This document shows positions 22,544-33,160 of a stretch of DNA of 37,732 bases, piece by piece. Origin of the DNA: Aureobasidium sp. EXF-3400. Lineage: Eukaryota > Ascomycota > Dothideomycetes > Dothideales > Saccotheciaceae. The DNA lies in NCBI GenBank assembly GCA_024195585.1, contig SWBL01000419.1, positions 1-37,732 of the forward strand, given 5' to 3'. The notes under the pieces are model-generated. The model was not told the DNA's origin. It was given only the letters and a program-made list of their open reading frames with translations, and ran no database searches. A program made the position numbers and the translations under genes. Within the stretch, counting starts at the first letter, position 1. Every line of letters starts with the position of its first letter.

Positions 22544-23220
22544 CTACCAGTATGACCTGACCTCCATGAGAATCTTTGCTCTGCGGAGACGGGTCTCACC
22601 AGGCACATTGCGCAGAGTTTCCAGTGCATTGAGGTCCTCTGCAGTGAGCAGGGTAGAGGTTGTGTCGAAGAATTCAAGAAAAACAGCTGTCTCTTGCTCA
22701 ATCTTGTCCAACCCATCACAGCATGCCTTCAGTTTCGACATAGCCATATCGAACTCCATCTCTGCAATATTTGAGACCACAGCAATATTCTGGACCACGC
22801 TCAAGCCAACCGCATCACCAGCTCGGATGACTACTTCTGATTCGCCAGTCATTCGTCGAAAGGTCCCAGCAGCGTTCAAGAGCGTGGAATCATACGATTC
22901 GTACCGCGATAAGTGTGGCGAGACCAACTCAAGTTTCATGTCAACGGCTCGGAACCTGGATGCAGTAAGTTGCAGTTGAAGTGAAAGGCCAGCTCGCAGC
23001 TGTTCGTTGAGATCCGGATGTTCAGTTGCCTCAGTTTCTCGGGACGGAGCATCGCGTTCAGACGAGACCTAAGATGGATCAGAATTGCACATCCAACCTC
23101 GAAGGTGAAACATACCATTGGGGGTGATACTGGCGCTTCGATCGTTTGGTTGGATGCGTCGCCATCGGCATCCTGGCTCGGAGGAGAGTCTGGCAAAGGA
23201 TTGTGTGAAAGGGTCGCCAT
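22544..23220 (-). CDS. Array gene 2: helical protein, 209 aa
   Basis: Two exons, 23220-23116 (35 codons) and 23068-22544 (174 codons plus stop). The intron (gtatgt...cttag) is phase 0, as in the other array genes. Exon 1 is short, polar and proline-containing (NPLPDSPPSQDADGDASNQT). Exon 2 begins with a charged stretch (SSERDAPSRETEATEHPDL) and turns into long helices: LRAGLSLQLQLTASRFRAV, FDMAMSKLKACCDGLDKIE and LTAEDLNALETLRNV, ending EVRSYW. There is no known domain, no signal peptide and no membrane helix. Its similarity to the other members is mainly in gene structure, size and helical content, not in identity I can align by eye. Confidence 0.6.
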
Positions 23221-23495
23221 GTTGGTGAGCAGGAGACAGCAAAGCTGCACGATGACAAATGGTTGCTGTCGAAGTCGAAGCGCGAGTTGTGTAGTCGTTG
23301 GGGTGTTCAAGTTGGAAGATGGAAAAAATTAAAGTAGGGCGACCGAGGAAGGTGCAGAAAGTCCAAGTGAGAATGTTGACAAAGCTCAAAGGGAAAGTTG
23401 GAGGTAGGCAATATGAGTGTGAAAGTGGAGGTGTTCAGAAGTGTTGTGAAGATGATGATTGCAGTGAGGTCACGGGCTTGCTCACAGATACAAGT

Positions 23496-24185
23496 TCAGT
23501 TCGAGAAACTCGCGGCCAGTCTCGAAGACAAGAAGGCAGAGACTTGCTCATGAAGTTCTTTGATCACGAAGTCAAGACTCTTCTGGGCATAAAACAGCTT
23601 GTCACGACGCGCGATGTGGCGGCTCTCATCAACAGGGTAATGAAGAACGCGAAGTTTGTCAAGTAAGACGTCGCTATTCTCGTAGAGAACTTCAAGCTGC
23701 TCGAAGATAGCCTTGGCCCGCTCAACGTAGCGGCCGAAGAATTGCTTTTGTTGAAGATTCTCATAGTAGAGTCGCGCCTGTATGCTTTGAAGGGTATCCC
23801 TTTCGACTTCTGAGATTTCTTCAGTGGCGAGTATTGTGCTCTCGGTGTTGTAGTCGCTGCGAAAATACGTGTCGTAGATGACTGATACGCGACGGAACTC
23901 GTACTTGAGCATATCGTATTCAGTCGACTGTTTCTGGAAGGACCATTTGAGGCTTTGAGACTGTTCGCGCAACGAACGACAGAGTGGGTCATATTCGTTC
24001 TCAACATCAAATTCCTAACAAGGGTCAGCTAGCTCAGCAAAGGTCAGGAGCAGACAGAATAGACTTACATCCACAGGTGGTTTCGGAGATGGAGTTCGAG
24101 CAGTGGTATGGAGGGCAGCGACGTAGCAAGGTTCGGAAGGAACCCATCCCCACTCGGTGAGGGTGCCATAGTTCTCGTCAGCCAT
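23496..24185 (-). CDS. Array gene 3: helical protein, 211 aa
   Basis: Two exons, 24185-24069 (39 codons) and 24014-23496 (172 codons plus stop), joined by a phase-0 intron (gtaagt...gttag with CTGAC branch). Exon 1 encodes MADENYGTLTEWGWVPSEPC and a proline-rich end (RTPSPKPPVD). Exon 2 is a long amphipathic helical region rich in Glu, Lys, Tyr and Phe: LREQSQSLKWSFQKQSTEY, FGRYVERAKAIFEQLEVLY and KSLDFVIKELHEQVSAF, which looks like a bundle of several helices. There is no recognisable domain and no targeting signal. Confidence 0.65.
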
Positions 24186-25270
24186 ACTAGCAACCAGCTG
24201 AGACACAAGACAAAGAATGTAGGAAGAGATTGGAAAGAGAACTTGAAAGCGCGGTTACAACAGCCGAGAGAAGAAAGACGATGTCGCTCAGGCAACCTCC
24301 TGATGACAATGCCACTTCGGACGAATAAACATCCTGTCCGTCCCTATATCTTCTTTTCGATTCCGCGAAGTACAACCGCCCAATTCGGTTTCATCAATTA
24401 GTCGGAGCCCGATCATCATGATCTTCGTTTTCTTCTCTTTCAGCACATACTCAAAGCACGTCTAGAAATGAGACCATATGTTCAGTCGTGTTGATACGAC
24501 CTACAAAGTCACACGATTGTTTCCAGACCAAACACAAACATACGAAGATAAAGTTGTTAGCAGCACGGTCCAAAATTGATGCTACTGATGTTATCGAGAT
24601 GTCTATGTCCTCCATGAAGGCATGCAGCTCGCAGTTTTGGCACAAGTGTTGAAACGTGTGTGACGGGAAAGCAAGTCGCGACTAAAATGCATCAATTGAA
24701 CACTCGCATTTTGCGTCTGTTGCGAACCAGGGCGGAATGATAATACAACACAGAATCAAGTACATGAGGAGCCCAAGATTATTGAGTCAAGCTGCAGGAG
24801 ACTACAGATGTGGTCGGAGGGGAAGGTGCATCATCTTGGCATGCTGAGTCATCAGACATCCCAGCCTCACCTTCCAAATCCATGTTTGTCGTTCGTTCTT
24901 TGTCTCAATTTATCTACAATCAGTCATACAAACACTCAGTCGTGAAGAAGTCGATCTGCTGCCGTTTGAATGTTTTCTCCGGTTGACGTGTGTTTTCAAA
25001 TCGCTTCTGATGGAATGCGACACAACTCATCCTCTTTGAGCCTTTTGACAGCATTTTGGCTCGAGAGGCTCGAGAGGTTCTTCGGGGAAAGTCATTCTCA
25101 TACTTTGAGCATGCGACACAAGTAACCACCAAAATACATATTGGCTTGGAAAGAGAATAATTCTCATTGAGCAGCCATATCCTGTCGGCAGTAAACCCAC
25201 GGCTCAGCCTAGGATACCATGTTCATTGCTGCCTAGCCTTGACAGCGTCCTGAGAGCAAAAAAACGTCTC
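24186..25270. other. Intergenic between array genes 3 and 4
   Basis: I looked for the array pattern (short exon, phase-0 GT-AG intron, helical exon) on the minus strand and did not find it. Short frames at 24451-24645 and 24920-25132 are not supported. Confidence 0.45.
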
Positions 25271-26237
25271 TTACCATCCCTTCTTCTTCTGATAGGTGTG
25301 AATTGTACGAAGACAACCAATCATCATTCTCTCCAAGTTCAGCATAGCGTTCTTGATCTGGTTGAGACCAAGTTTGACAGTTTCTGGCTCGAATTGCTTC
25401 AATCCACCATTCCAAATGCTTGACCACTCCTCATTCTGCTCTTTCAAACGCTCGATACAGTCGATGGTGTTTCTTCCAATTCTTTTGAATGTCATGTGAA
25501 GGTCGTTGCCAAGCTGAAGACGGAGGCTGATAACTTCAAAGAGCACGGCTGAAGTTGCATCAAGCGAATTTTCGGGGGTGTTGACTGGAGGCTCACACAC
25601 GTTTGTGATCTTGTAGATGAGATGAGGAAGCATTGCGTCGCAGGTTCTGATGCTTTGCTGGGAAATCTTAAGGATGATGTGGTTGAAGATCTTGAGAGAG
25701 TCTGATCCAGGTCTTTTGGCGAGCTTAGCGAAGGGACGGTATTCGGGACCCTGCAAGACGTCCTGATTGATGAGGCGTGAGTGAATATTCATCCTCTGGC
25801 TGTCTACATTGCTTACTTTGTAGTCTTCACCAACAAAAAAGGTGGCGAACTCGACGGCACTGAATTCTTTGGGCACGGTGTTGTGGGTTGCCTGAGAAAC
25901 AGGATCAGCAGAAATTCGTGTGTCAATCGAGCCTCCAGGGATCAGCTGCACCATGCAGATGCGCTGTTGCAATGCAAGAACAAAACCGAAGAAGAGAGAT
26001 GTCCACTGAGAGCTGAGGAATTTTCAATTCTCAAGGGTCACATCTCCTTCATGGACTGTTGTTGTGCATTTCGATGGCTGGTCTACAACACAGAGAAAGC
26101 TCTGGCGTATAAGTTTGTCTCAAATCACTTACCATAAACTCGCGGAGCTGCTCCAGAAGATCATCATACAAGGCGACAGCTTCTGCAATAGGCTCAACGA
26201 TGAGATCGCCTGCGCCTAACTTGGTAGTCGCACTCAT
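25271..26237 (-). CDS. Array gene 4: helical protein, about 223-241 aa
   Basis: Exon 1 is 26237-26133 (35 codons, already helical: AEAVALYDDLLEQLREFM). A longer intron of 241 bp (26132-25892, gtaagt...tctcag) leads in phase 0 to 25891-25271 (206 codons plus stop). A second possible intron (25817-25764 region, gtaagc...atcag, 54 bp) has no stop in frame, so the protein is either about 241 or 223 residues. The rest is helical and somewhat basic: SLKIFNHIILKISQQSIRT, AVLFEVISLRLQLGNDLH and KLGLNQIKNAMLNLERMM, ending KKKGW. It has no known domain. The long first intron makes the start of exon 2 less sure than in its neighbours. Confidence 0.55.
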
Positions 26238-26759
26238 GGCGATTTGAGATGCTCAGACTGTTGTGGTCTGGAGTAGAAATGAGCTTGTGGAGTGAAAACA
26301 CAAGCCTGAGAAGGGGTGTTTTCGGATGCTTCGAGAACAGTCGCCAAACATATCTCCCTCTAAACAATGATTAACGTGACGCGTTTGAATCACGATTGAT
26401 GGCGACGGACTCAATTTGTTTGCCAACACTCCCAAACAATGTATCAGCTCCAGTCAAAGAGGCTGCACGTTTGCTGTTTGGTTAATTGTATCCCGTTCAA
26501 CCACTGGCACAAGGCTAGTCAATCAATGGGGATTTTTTATACTAGGTTCACTCCTGTTTTTGGCGAACAGGATGTTGTCTTGCGGATGATGATGATGGTA
26601 ACATCAACATCTGACTCCTCCTCTGACTGCTCATCTGCAACGAAGTCGTGGAAGGAATGCTCGTACTCCGAGACTTCCGCCATCTTCCTCCTCTTAATCG
26701 GCGTCAAATTCGTGGAAAGGAAGTTCCTCTGCTGTCCCCACATTGGGCGACTCTGACTG
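26238..26759. other. Intergenic upstream of array gene 4
   Basis: A 100-codon minus frame (26537-26839) overlaps the small coding candidate at 26760-26952 in another frame and has an acidic stretch (DEQSEEESDVDV). I do not call it a gene. Confidence 0.4.
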
Positions 26760-26952
26760 CTAACTTGTATTGCCAGGACCGTTACGCGCGAGGTAATATT
26801 GTTGCCAGGATGTAGTGAAGACAATTGGGTTGCGTGCACCGATGCCGCCCATGCGTGCCTTTACTTGGTCGGCTTGCTCTCTAGTCACACCACTGTCTAA
26901 GTCAGTGTTTTCAAGTGGCTTGGGCAGGTTGCCCTCACTCCAGCAGCAACAT
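26760..26952 (-). CDS. Short unrecognised coding segment, possibly two exons
   Basis: On the minus strand 26952-26939 and 26892-26760 join in phase 2 (gtgagg...gacag) and read MLLLD, then GVTREQADQVKARMGGIG and NPIVFTTSWQQYYLARNG, ending at a TAG. The second part has the look of a conserved protein C-terminus (charged amphipathic helix, then an aromatic strand) and differs from the helical array proteins. Only 48 codons are seen, so it could be the last exons of a longer or broken gene extending towards 27100. I do not recognise the family. Confidence 0.35.
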
Positions 26953-27169
26953 CTTGATCGTCTTTAGAAATTCAAAGACTCAAAGTACAACATTCAGATG
27001 GTCAATAAAGAGATTCGTCAAGAGTACTTTAGAACAGGCTCAGATTTGCTCGAATCAAAGGATTCACATGTGAGGCTTTCTGCTGCCGACGACTTGCTAC
27101 CTATGATGGTCTCGCTCTTCATCAACTGGGATCCTTGACGTTCGTCCAACCGCGTCTCTACGTGTTATC

Positions 27170-27788
27170 TCATCCTGTCGAACTCGAAAGCACCCTCAGA
27201 AACGATTCCATGCGCTCACGCTCTCTCTGGGTGCTCTCAAACATGACCTGAGCCATATCGGTAAAGAGTTCACGATAAGGTGTTCCATCAGCCAGCGACA
27301 AGATCTTGCGGCTTGCTTCTTCGATCTCAGCAATAGTGGTCCTGTCAGCTCGCATGATCTCGAGAATGGCGTGATAAGCATCTGTAGCCTGCATTTCATG
27401 GTCGCTCATCATCTCAAGATGTGATATGTCGCCAGCAGTGGCGGTATCGAGATCTAGGATTTGGCCCTTGGCGTGCGCTTCTGTTCTGTGGCGCTTGGCG
27501 TCGGAACTAGCAGTGTAATAAGTTCTCCAGAGCTCGTGGAGATAGGCCTTCTGATTGCCCAGACGTCGCTTTTCCAAGATGGCCCGAAGGTGAGTACATA
27601 CAGCCTTGAGTTCTTCCCTGAGTTTGGACTAACAGCACCGAGTAGTCAGAAAGTGCCAAATGCCGACAAACATGTGAACTTACCTGCTCAGAGTTGCCTG
27701 CATCATCGCTGATTTGGAGAGAAGCTGCTGCCAACTGGATGCGGGTTTCTTGAGTCTGATCTTCAGAACGGGATGATGCGTCAGTCAT
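27170..27788 (-). CDS. Array gene 5: helical protein, 187 aa, DLD motif
   Basis: Two exons, 27788-27684 (35 codons) and 27628-27170 (152 codons plus stop), phase-0 intron (gtaagt...gttag). Exon 1 is polar (TDASSRSEDQTQETRIQLAA). Exon 2 starts SKLREELKAVCTHLRAILEK and continues as charged helices. It carries ILDLDTATAGDISH, matching the (I/L)DLDxxTxxDx(1-2)H motif of array genes 11 and 12. A later part reads TIAEIEEASRKILSLADG and STQRERERMESFLRVL. No signal peptide, membrane helix or known domain. This shared motif is the clearest sequence link between distant members of the array. Confidence 0.65.
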
Positions 27789-29040
27789 GTTGGTGAGAGA
27801 TTAACAAGACAGTAGACTGGAAATCTCGAAGGAAGATTGTTGTGAGAAGAGCGGTCGAACGATGAAAACGTATGATATACGTCGGCAGAGGTCGTGCACT
27901 GTGTAGCTTGTGTGGTATGTATGAGGATGATCTGGGTTGTTTGACCTTGTGGCAGCCGAGGGATGCCATCGTTACTAGCAGGGTTTTCGTCGGTCAATGC
28001 TCATCGTCGCGTCAACACAATTATAAACGAAGGAGAGTGATAGTAGATACTGAGCAAGACTCGACCAACAGAGATTTATCTCAGTAACATGAAAGATGGG
28101 TCACCTTGCTTGTCGAATATAGATGGCACAAGGTACACCTAAGGCTAGTCTACGGTATCTCTTCGATATAATATAGTATTTTGGCCAGCAGTACAATTGC
28201 ACAAACTTTTCCACATTCTGCGACTATCCGTCGAAAGCATAGGTAAAAGGGAAAGAAAGAGATTCTGTGCTAGCAACATCAAGCTATATTACTTGATGAA
28301 CCATGAGAACAGTCATTGAGGAGTCACAAGGATAGACACTGTCACCCGAAACATCAAGAAAGAAAGCAGTCTAGGCATGCATATAACTGCTCAGCATCTG
28401 ACTGGGTTGTATGTTGATACTGTGATTTGCGAAATGGCGCGGGATATCCAGTAACAATCAACCGATGTACATTGATTTTAGTTGGGGAAGAGTTGTTAAA
28501 CATGCTCTTCTCTAGAAAGTGTGAAGAGCACCAGACACAGCTATCTGCCCTGAACAGTATAGTATCCAATACTGTTGGTGTTCTTCCATAAAACCGTACA
28601 ACACCTTTGATTATTGGAACTTACTATCTTTCCTGTGTATCACAGCGGTTCACAAAGAGCACAATCAAAGAGCAGATAAAAGAGGCCTTATGTGAACAAG
28701 CCTAGATCCGTTACTAAGTTTCTGCATTTTGATGAACTAAGAACTGGAAACCTGCTTGATAGGGAAGCTGTTTGGCAAACAATTTCTATGTAAGGTAAGT
28801 CATTGTGACTTCTTTGTGAAAAAAGATGGAGGGACACAGTTTTGTGGCATTGCTTGTCGATGATATAATGATTTCGATCTCTGATTTCTCCTTTCGACAA
28901 TTTACTGAATGATGGAATTGCTGATCCTCCTGATTTTATTCTCTCGTCCATAATGTCTTTAAAAAACCTGCATCTTGTTGAAGCCAAAGATGCTTTGATA
29001 TGGGGGTACAGATCACCCCTCTTCTCCTTGAAAATGGCTT
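27789..29040. other. Intergenic between array genes 5 and 6
   Basis: 1.25 kb, AT-richer than the neighbouring genes. A minus frame at 28688-29044 runs into the 3' end of array gene 6 and has no exon partner; I leave it out. No other gene seen. Confidence 0.45.
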
Positions 29041-29711
29041 TCAACCATCTCTCTCTTCGTATTCCCAGATCTTTCGGTAAGCCTCAAGCAGTGCGGGCCC
29101 CAACACTCTGGCAAAATGGCGGACAGTGGCGATCGAAGTTTTTCCAACTTCCAAAGTCTGCTGTTCGGGTTGTGCTAAGATGAAATGCTCCTCACGAAAA
29201 GCGACCAGCTCCTCGAAAGCATCACAAGCGGCATGTATTCTCTTGTGCATCTCATAGACCTTCCATGTTGTCTCACGGGCCATATCGTCATGCTCCAGGG
29301 CTCGGTGGAGAGACTGAAGTTGTTCTGCAGAAACCTGACCTAGATCATTCGTTGGAGGAAGGCAGTTAATTCTGACGGCACATAATGCCTGGTGAATGAA
29401 GATCGATTCGCAAATGTGTTGACATTCTCGGATGAGTCGTGTCGCATCAGTGGCCGTTTGCATGTACTTTCTTTTGGTCTCTTGCCATTGTTGTAGGATA
29501 GCTGCAATTTCTTCTGATGATTTTCTCTGCACTCTTTTAGTGAGAAACAAGTACAAGGAAGAAGGATCCTTACCTGATAGCTTTTGAGAGACTCCGCCAA
29601 ACATGACTGTCTGTTTTCCTGGGTCGCTACCTCACTGCAATCAATAAAGGAAGATTCTGGATCATTCATGGTAGATTCATCAGCCTGCGGCAAGTTGTTT
29701 GCGCTGTCCAT
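29041..29711 (-). CDS. Array gene 6: helical protein, 207 aa
   Basis: Two exons, 29711-29574 (46 codons) and 29526-29041 (161 codons plus stop), joined by a phase-0 intron (gtaagg...tgcag). Exon 1 is polar and acidic (SANNLPQADESTMNDPESS). Exon 2 is helical: RKSSEEIAAILQQWQETKRK, RLIRECQHICESIFIHQAL, SAEQLQSLHRALEHDDMA and YEMHKRIHAACDAFEELVA, ending EAYRKIWEYEERDG. Several histidines and cysteines are spread along the helices but do not form a metal-site pattern I know. No targeting signal. Size and intron place it in the array family. Confidence 0.65.
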
Positions 29712-30178
29712 CGTGAGAACCTCGTGGATGGCTGATGTGGTTCAAGTGTGGGCGAATATGGGGAGGAAAGAGAAGTGGCACAAGGGTCGTATAAGTAGTG
29801 GGACGAAAGCACTTTGTTGGGGTTGAGTGACCGGTGTGAGAAGGAGGTACTGAAAATGTTGAGATGTTCTGAGAGTGAATCGCAGCCCCCAGTGAGCAAT
29901 GCCAGGATAAAAGCGGGGACAGAGCTATCGCAAAGTCATCGTGTGATTTATGTCGGGAGTTAGTGGTTGAGAGGAGAACTTCGAGGAGTGAGATTGATGT
30001 AAAACTGTAGTTTCTCGCCCTATGACAAGGATATTGCAGTGAGATGGACTCTCATTCGGCAGATCTCTACGCTGCTGATATGTGGTAGAAGCAAAAGTGA
30101 AAACTCGGAAGTTGCAAAAGACAAGAAGAAAACGCAACCCGGAATGGAAGAATAGAAACGGTAGGAGCGACCGATGCT
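29712..30178. other. Intergenic between array genes 6 and 7
   Basis: No gene seen. This is the promoter side of array gene 6; a 91-codon minus frame (29925-30200) is not supported. Confidence 0.45.
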
Positions 30179-30751
30179 TCAAGAAAGCTCCTCCAACCAC
30201 TCAAGCCAACCCTCCATCATTTGAACACGATTCTCCTCCAACCAAATGAATCGTTCCTTAGATGCCTGAATCTCATCATGGTTTTCCTTGCCATCCTTGT
30301 TGATAGTGCTCAAGAGCTGCTGAATCTCGACCTCCGTCTTCTTCATTTCTTCGATGAGCTGGAAGTATCCCTTCTGAGCAGCATAGAAGGCGCTAAGTGA
30401 ATCGGCCCTCTTTTGATCGAGCTCCAGTAATTTCATGGCGAAAGAGATCTTTGCGGAGTTGAAATGGTTCATGCTGCCGTCAGGACGAGTGAGGATGAGA
30501 GGGTTCCCGCCAGCGAAAACAAGCCTGTATCGCGTGACTTGGAGATTGTAGTGGTCGCACTCGAAGAGGTTTTTGTTGGTATTGAGGCGTCTTATGAGCA
30601 GTTCTTCGTGGTTGGAGATGTTCTTGGCTTTGAGATCGTTGGCTTGACTGATGACGTCTCCATGGACAGTCAACCTGGGTTGATCGAGATCGTGCATTGC
30701 GTCAAGATGGACTTGGGAGTTATGCTTGCTTGGAGTGTGTTCAGCTATCAT
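30179..30751 (-). CDS. Array gene 7: helical protein, 190 aa, no intron seen
   Basis: A single open frame from the first in-frame ATG at 30751 (MIAEHTPSKHNSQ). The frame is open further upstream to 30832, but without an ATG. The N-terminal third is polar; the rest is helical and very charged: KISFAMKLLELDQKRADSL, YFQLIEEMKKTEVEIQQLL and EIQASKERFIWLEENRVQM, ending MEGWLEWLEELS with two tryptophans. Unlike most neighbours it shows no phase-0 intron, so either it lost the intron or the first exon is misplaced. No known domain. Confidence 0.6.
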   Translation of the reverse strand: MIAEHTPSKHNSQVHLDAMHDLDQPRLTVHGDVISQANDLKAKNISNHEELLIRRLNTNKNLFECDHYNLQVTRYRLVFAGGNPLILTRPDGSMNHFNSAKISFAMKLLELDQKRADSLSAFYAAQKGYFQLIEEMKKTEVEIQQLLSTINKDGKENHDEIQASKERFIWLEENRVQMMEGWLEWLEELS

Positions 30752-30928
30752 GATGTGCGGAATGGCAGTGTAGAGGGAGAAAGGTTTGATTGAGGAAGCA
30801 AGCTTCAAGTCATAAATACATGATGAGAGCACAGAGTGAAAGACCGGAAAGTAAGAGGTTTAGCTTTGAGTGAAACATGAAGGTAGTTGTCTAAGTTGGA
30901 CGGCGTTTGCGATGAGAGCGGTAAGAAG

Positions 30929-31435
30929 TCAACCGAGTCTCTGCATGATGGCAGCCATTCTCTTGATGGTAATCTCCCAATCAGCTCTGGGTTTGTCGAG
31001 GGTTTTCAAAACTTTCTCGTATCTCTTGTTGTCTTTGTCGCCTTCTTTCAGTTGATCGACAATGGCCTGAGCCTCTTCCAACATTGTGCAAATCTGTTTG
31101 TAGTTCTCCTTCATTTTTGCCATAACTTCATTGATGTGAATGTCGTGATGCATGATGAGTTTGCTGGCGGCAAGTAGGCCTGTTGCTTCGGAGGAAGAAA
31201 GGTCGATGGCGTCTTGGACCTCCGGGAACTCATCCTTGATGCGCTTGCTCAGGTCGTTAAGGGCAACCCAAGATGCCATGTTCTGGTTGATCTTGCTCTG
31301 CTCGTGCTTGAAGGCCGCAAGCTTTTCGTTCAGCTGTGACTGGAGATGGACAATCTTTTGTTTCTAAGCTTGGTTCAGCTGTGCATCTTGGATCAGTGTG
31401 CTTCAGACAGTCAGACTTACATCTAGGCTGGCCAT
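30929..31435 (-). CDS. Array gene 8: helical protein, 149 aa
   Basis: Exon 1 is tiny: 31435-31421 codes only MASLD. A phase-0 intron (31420-31364, gtaagt...cttag) leads to 31363-30929 (144 codons plus stop). The product is a near-continuous set of amphipathic helices: KQKIVHLQSQLNEKLAAFK, KLIMHHDIHINEVMAKMKE, QICTMLEEAQAIVDQLKEG, and a C-terminal WEITIKRMAAIMQRLG. It is the smallest member and in effect the helical domain alone, which suggests that this domain, not the N-terminal tail, is the functional core. No known domain. Confidence 0.65.
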
Positions 31436-33160
31436 TGTACACTTTAGTGCTTGCAGTCTATCGCCGTGTCGTCTAGATGTAAAGATCTCAATTCGCGTCG
31501 TCTAGCTGCAGGTGTAGAAAGGTGCGCGATGAGAAGAAAGCCGGGTATCGACTTGCTGAAATTGATGTGGCAGCTTTTTGTCGTACGGAAAGAGGAAGAA
31601 GTCGACGGAAATGATGCACCAAAAGATATACCCAGCCGAGAAGAGTGGAGAGTAAGCAAGAGCAGGTGCGTTCGACTTTGTGATGCAGGCATAAGCTGGA
31701 GCGTCGATTCCTGGCTCCGATGCAGCAGCTTTTGCTATGCAGAAAGATGAGGAAGTCGACGGAGTCAATGCACAAGAAGTTCTAATCATGCAAGAGAGAG
31801 TAAGCAAGTCGTGTTCGACTTGATAGCTTGAGCAATAAGAAAGTGAAGCAAAGAAGTACGCCCTTGTTAACAAGTTGTTTTTGTCTTGCGGACAGAAAAA
31901 GAAGTCGACGGAACCAATGCACAAGAAGAAGTGCTCCGCCGGGAGGGAGAGAGAGAAAGAGAGAGCAAGTTGTGTTCGACTTCGTGATGCAGGAATATCT
32001 TAGAGTATCGATCCTGGTCGTCAATATAGCAGCTTTGACTGGGCAAAAAGATGAGAAAGTTAACGGGATCAATGCACGAGAGAAAAGAAGCAGGCCGCGT
32101 TTGACTTCCTGGCGTGAGTTATACGAAAGAAGGAAGAGATTATACTCTTCTTGAAGAGGAAAAGATGGAGAAGTCCACAGAATGACCGCCCGAGAAATAA
32201 TGCCTCGGACTTCGAAGCCTGGTCAAGACGAAACCAAAGCAAAGAAGGAAGTACATTCTTGTCAACGAGAGTTCGGCATGTTTTCTTACGCTTTCCAAGC
32301 ATGAACACTCTACGGGTCAACGGAACGATGCAAGAGCAAATCCTTTATGCAGCAATAAGTGGGTCTGAGCAAGTGCCTCTTAGATGGAGGCTCATAAGAA
32401 CTTCTCTTATTACGATTATGTCAAACCAGAAACTGTTGCTCGTCTGATTTGCATATCATGCTGCCACAACCCTGCATAAATTGGCTCAGAGTAGTCACCT
32501 CCAAGGAGCTGAAGCTGAGGCCATCTCAAGCTTTCTATAATTGCACAAGCAGCTAAACAAGGTCTCAGGTATGAATATATATCTTGCAGCTGCAAAGAGA
32601 GTTGATCTTTGTTGAGCTTCCCCAAACAAACATACCTGCCCAAACATGGTTTACATCTTAACAGCCATCTTTGTTCATACCTGTCTGTCATCTTGAGACA
32701 AAGCCTTGCTTGATATTTGCACTTAAAAGGCCAAACTCAGTCTTGTTTGCTGCAGATATCCACAGACCGTGCCCATCACCTGAAACAGCAATGGTGAGAG
32801 AGGAAGCTGAGTGTTTTCGTAGGTCAGAATAAGCTACCAAATGGGCCGTGCACTTCCAGCAAAAACTCCGATAGCACCTTCCTAAATGTCAAAGCATGAA
32901 ACCCGTGTGACTATAGAAATGTACAAGACTATCAGAAACCAGGATAATGCCCACTGAGAAGAAACGAGTCCTTGGTTCTCTGTGGACAGATCTTATCTCC
33001 CGAAGACAATTGTGTCTCTCTGCAGCATTTAAGCTGCTATCTGCTACAGTGGGAGTAAATGGAAATCGCGAACAGTACATAAGGGGTCCAAGGTCAAATT
33101 TTGTCATCGATGCCGGGTACATCAACCCATATCCCCAGCTCATCCCAGCCAGAAGCCCAC
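31436..33160. other. Longest gap in the array; holds a degenerate tandem repeat
   Basis: 1.7 kb without a supported gene. The first half is the tandem repeat described at 31560-32380. The second half (32381-33160) shows nothing clear; frames at 32416-32691 and 32889-33164 look random. Confidence 0.45.
31560..32380. repeat. Degenerate tandem repeat, period about 150 bp, about six units
   Basis: The core GAAGTCGACGGA recurs at 31598, 31752 and 31901, and in degraded form at 32055 (GAAAGTTAACGGG), 32170 (GAAGTCCACAGA) and 32314 (GGGTCAACGGA). It is usually followed by an AATGCAC-like segment. Other shared segments are a GCAGCTTT box before the core and a GTGTTCGACTT...GTGATGCAGG box after it. 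Spacing between cores is 154, 149, 154, 115 and 144 bp. On the plus strand the units read as similar peptides (EEVDGVNAQE, EVDGTNAQEE, EKVNGINARE) but stops break them. It may be an old satellite or a decayed repeat protein gene. Confidence 0.75.

Noticed and set aside
28688..29044. 118-codon minus frame downstream of array gene 6
   Set aside because: Starts within the stop region of gene 6, lacks the array exon pattern and turns into low-quality sequence; kept out despite the helical first third.
31502..31924. 140-codon minus frame over the tandem repeat
   Set aside because: Its length comes from the repeat lacking stops on that strand; Ser/Cys-rich content without protein character. The plus-strand reading is more peptide-like but broken by stops.
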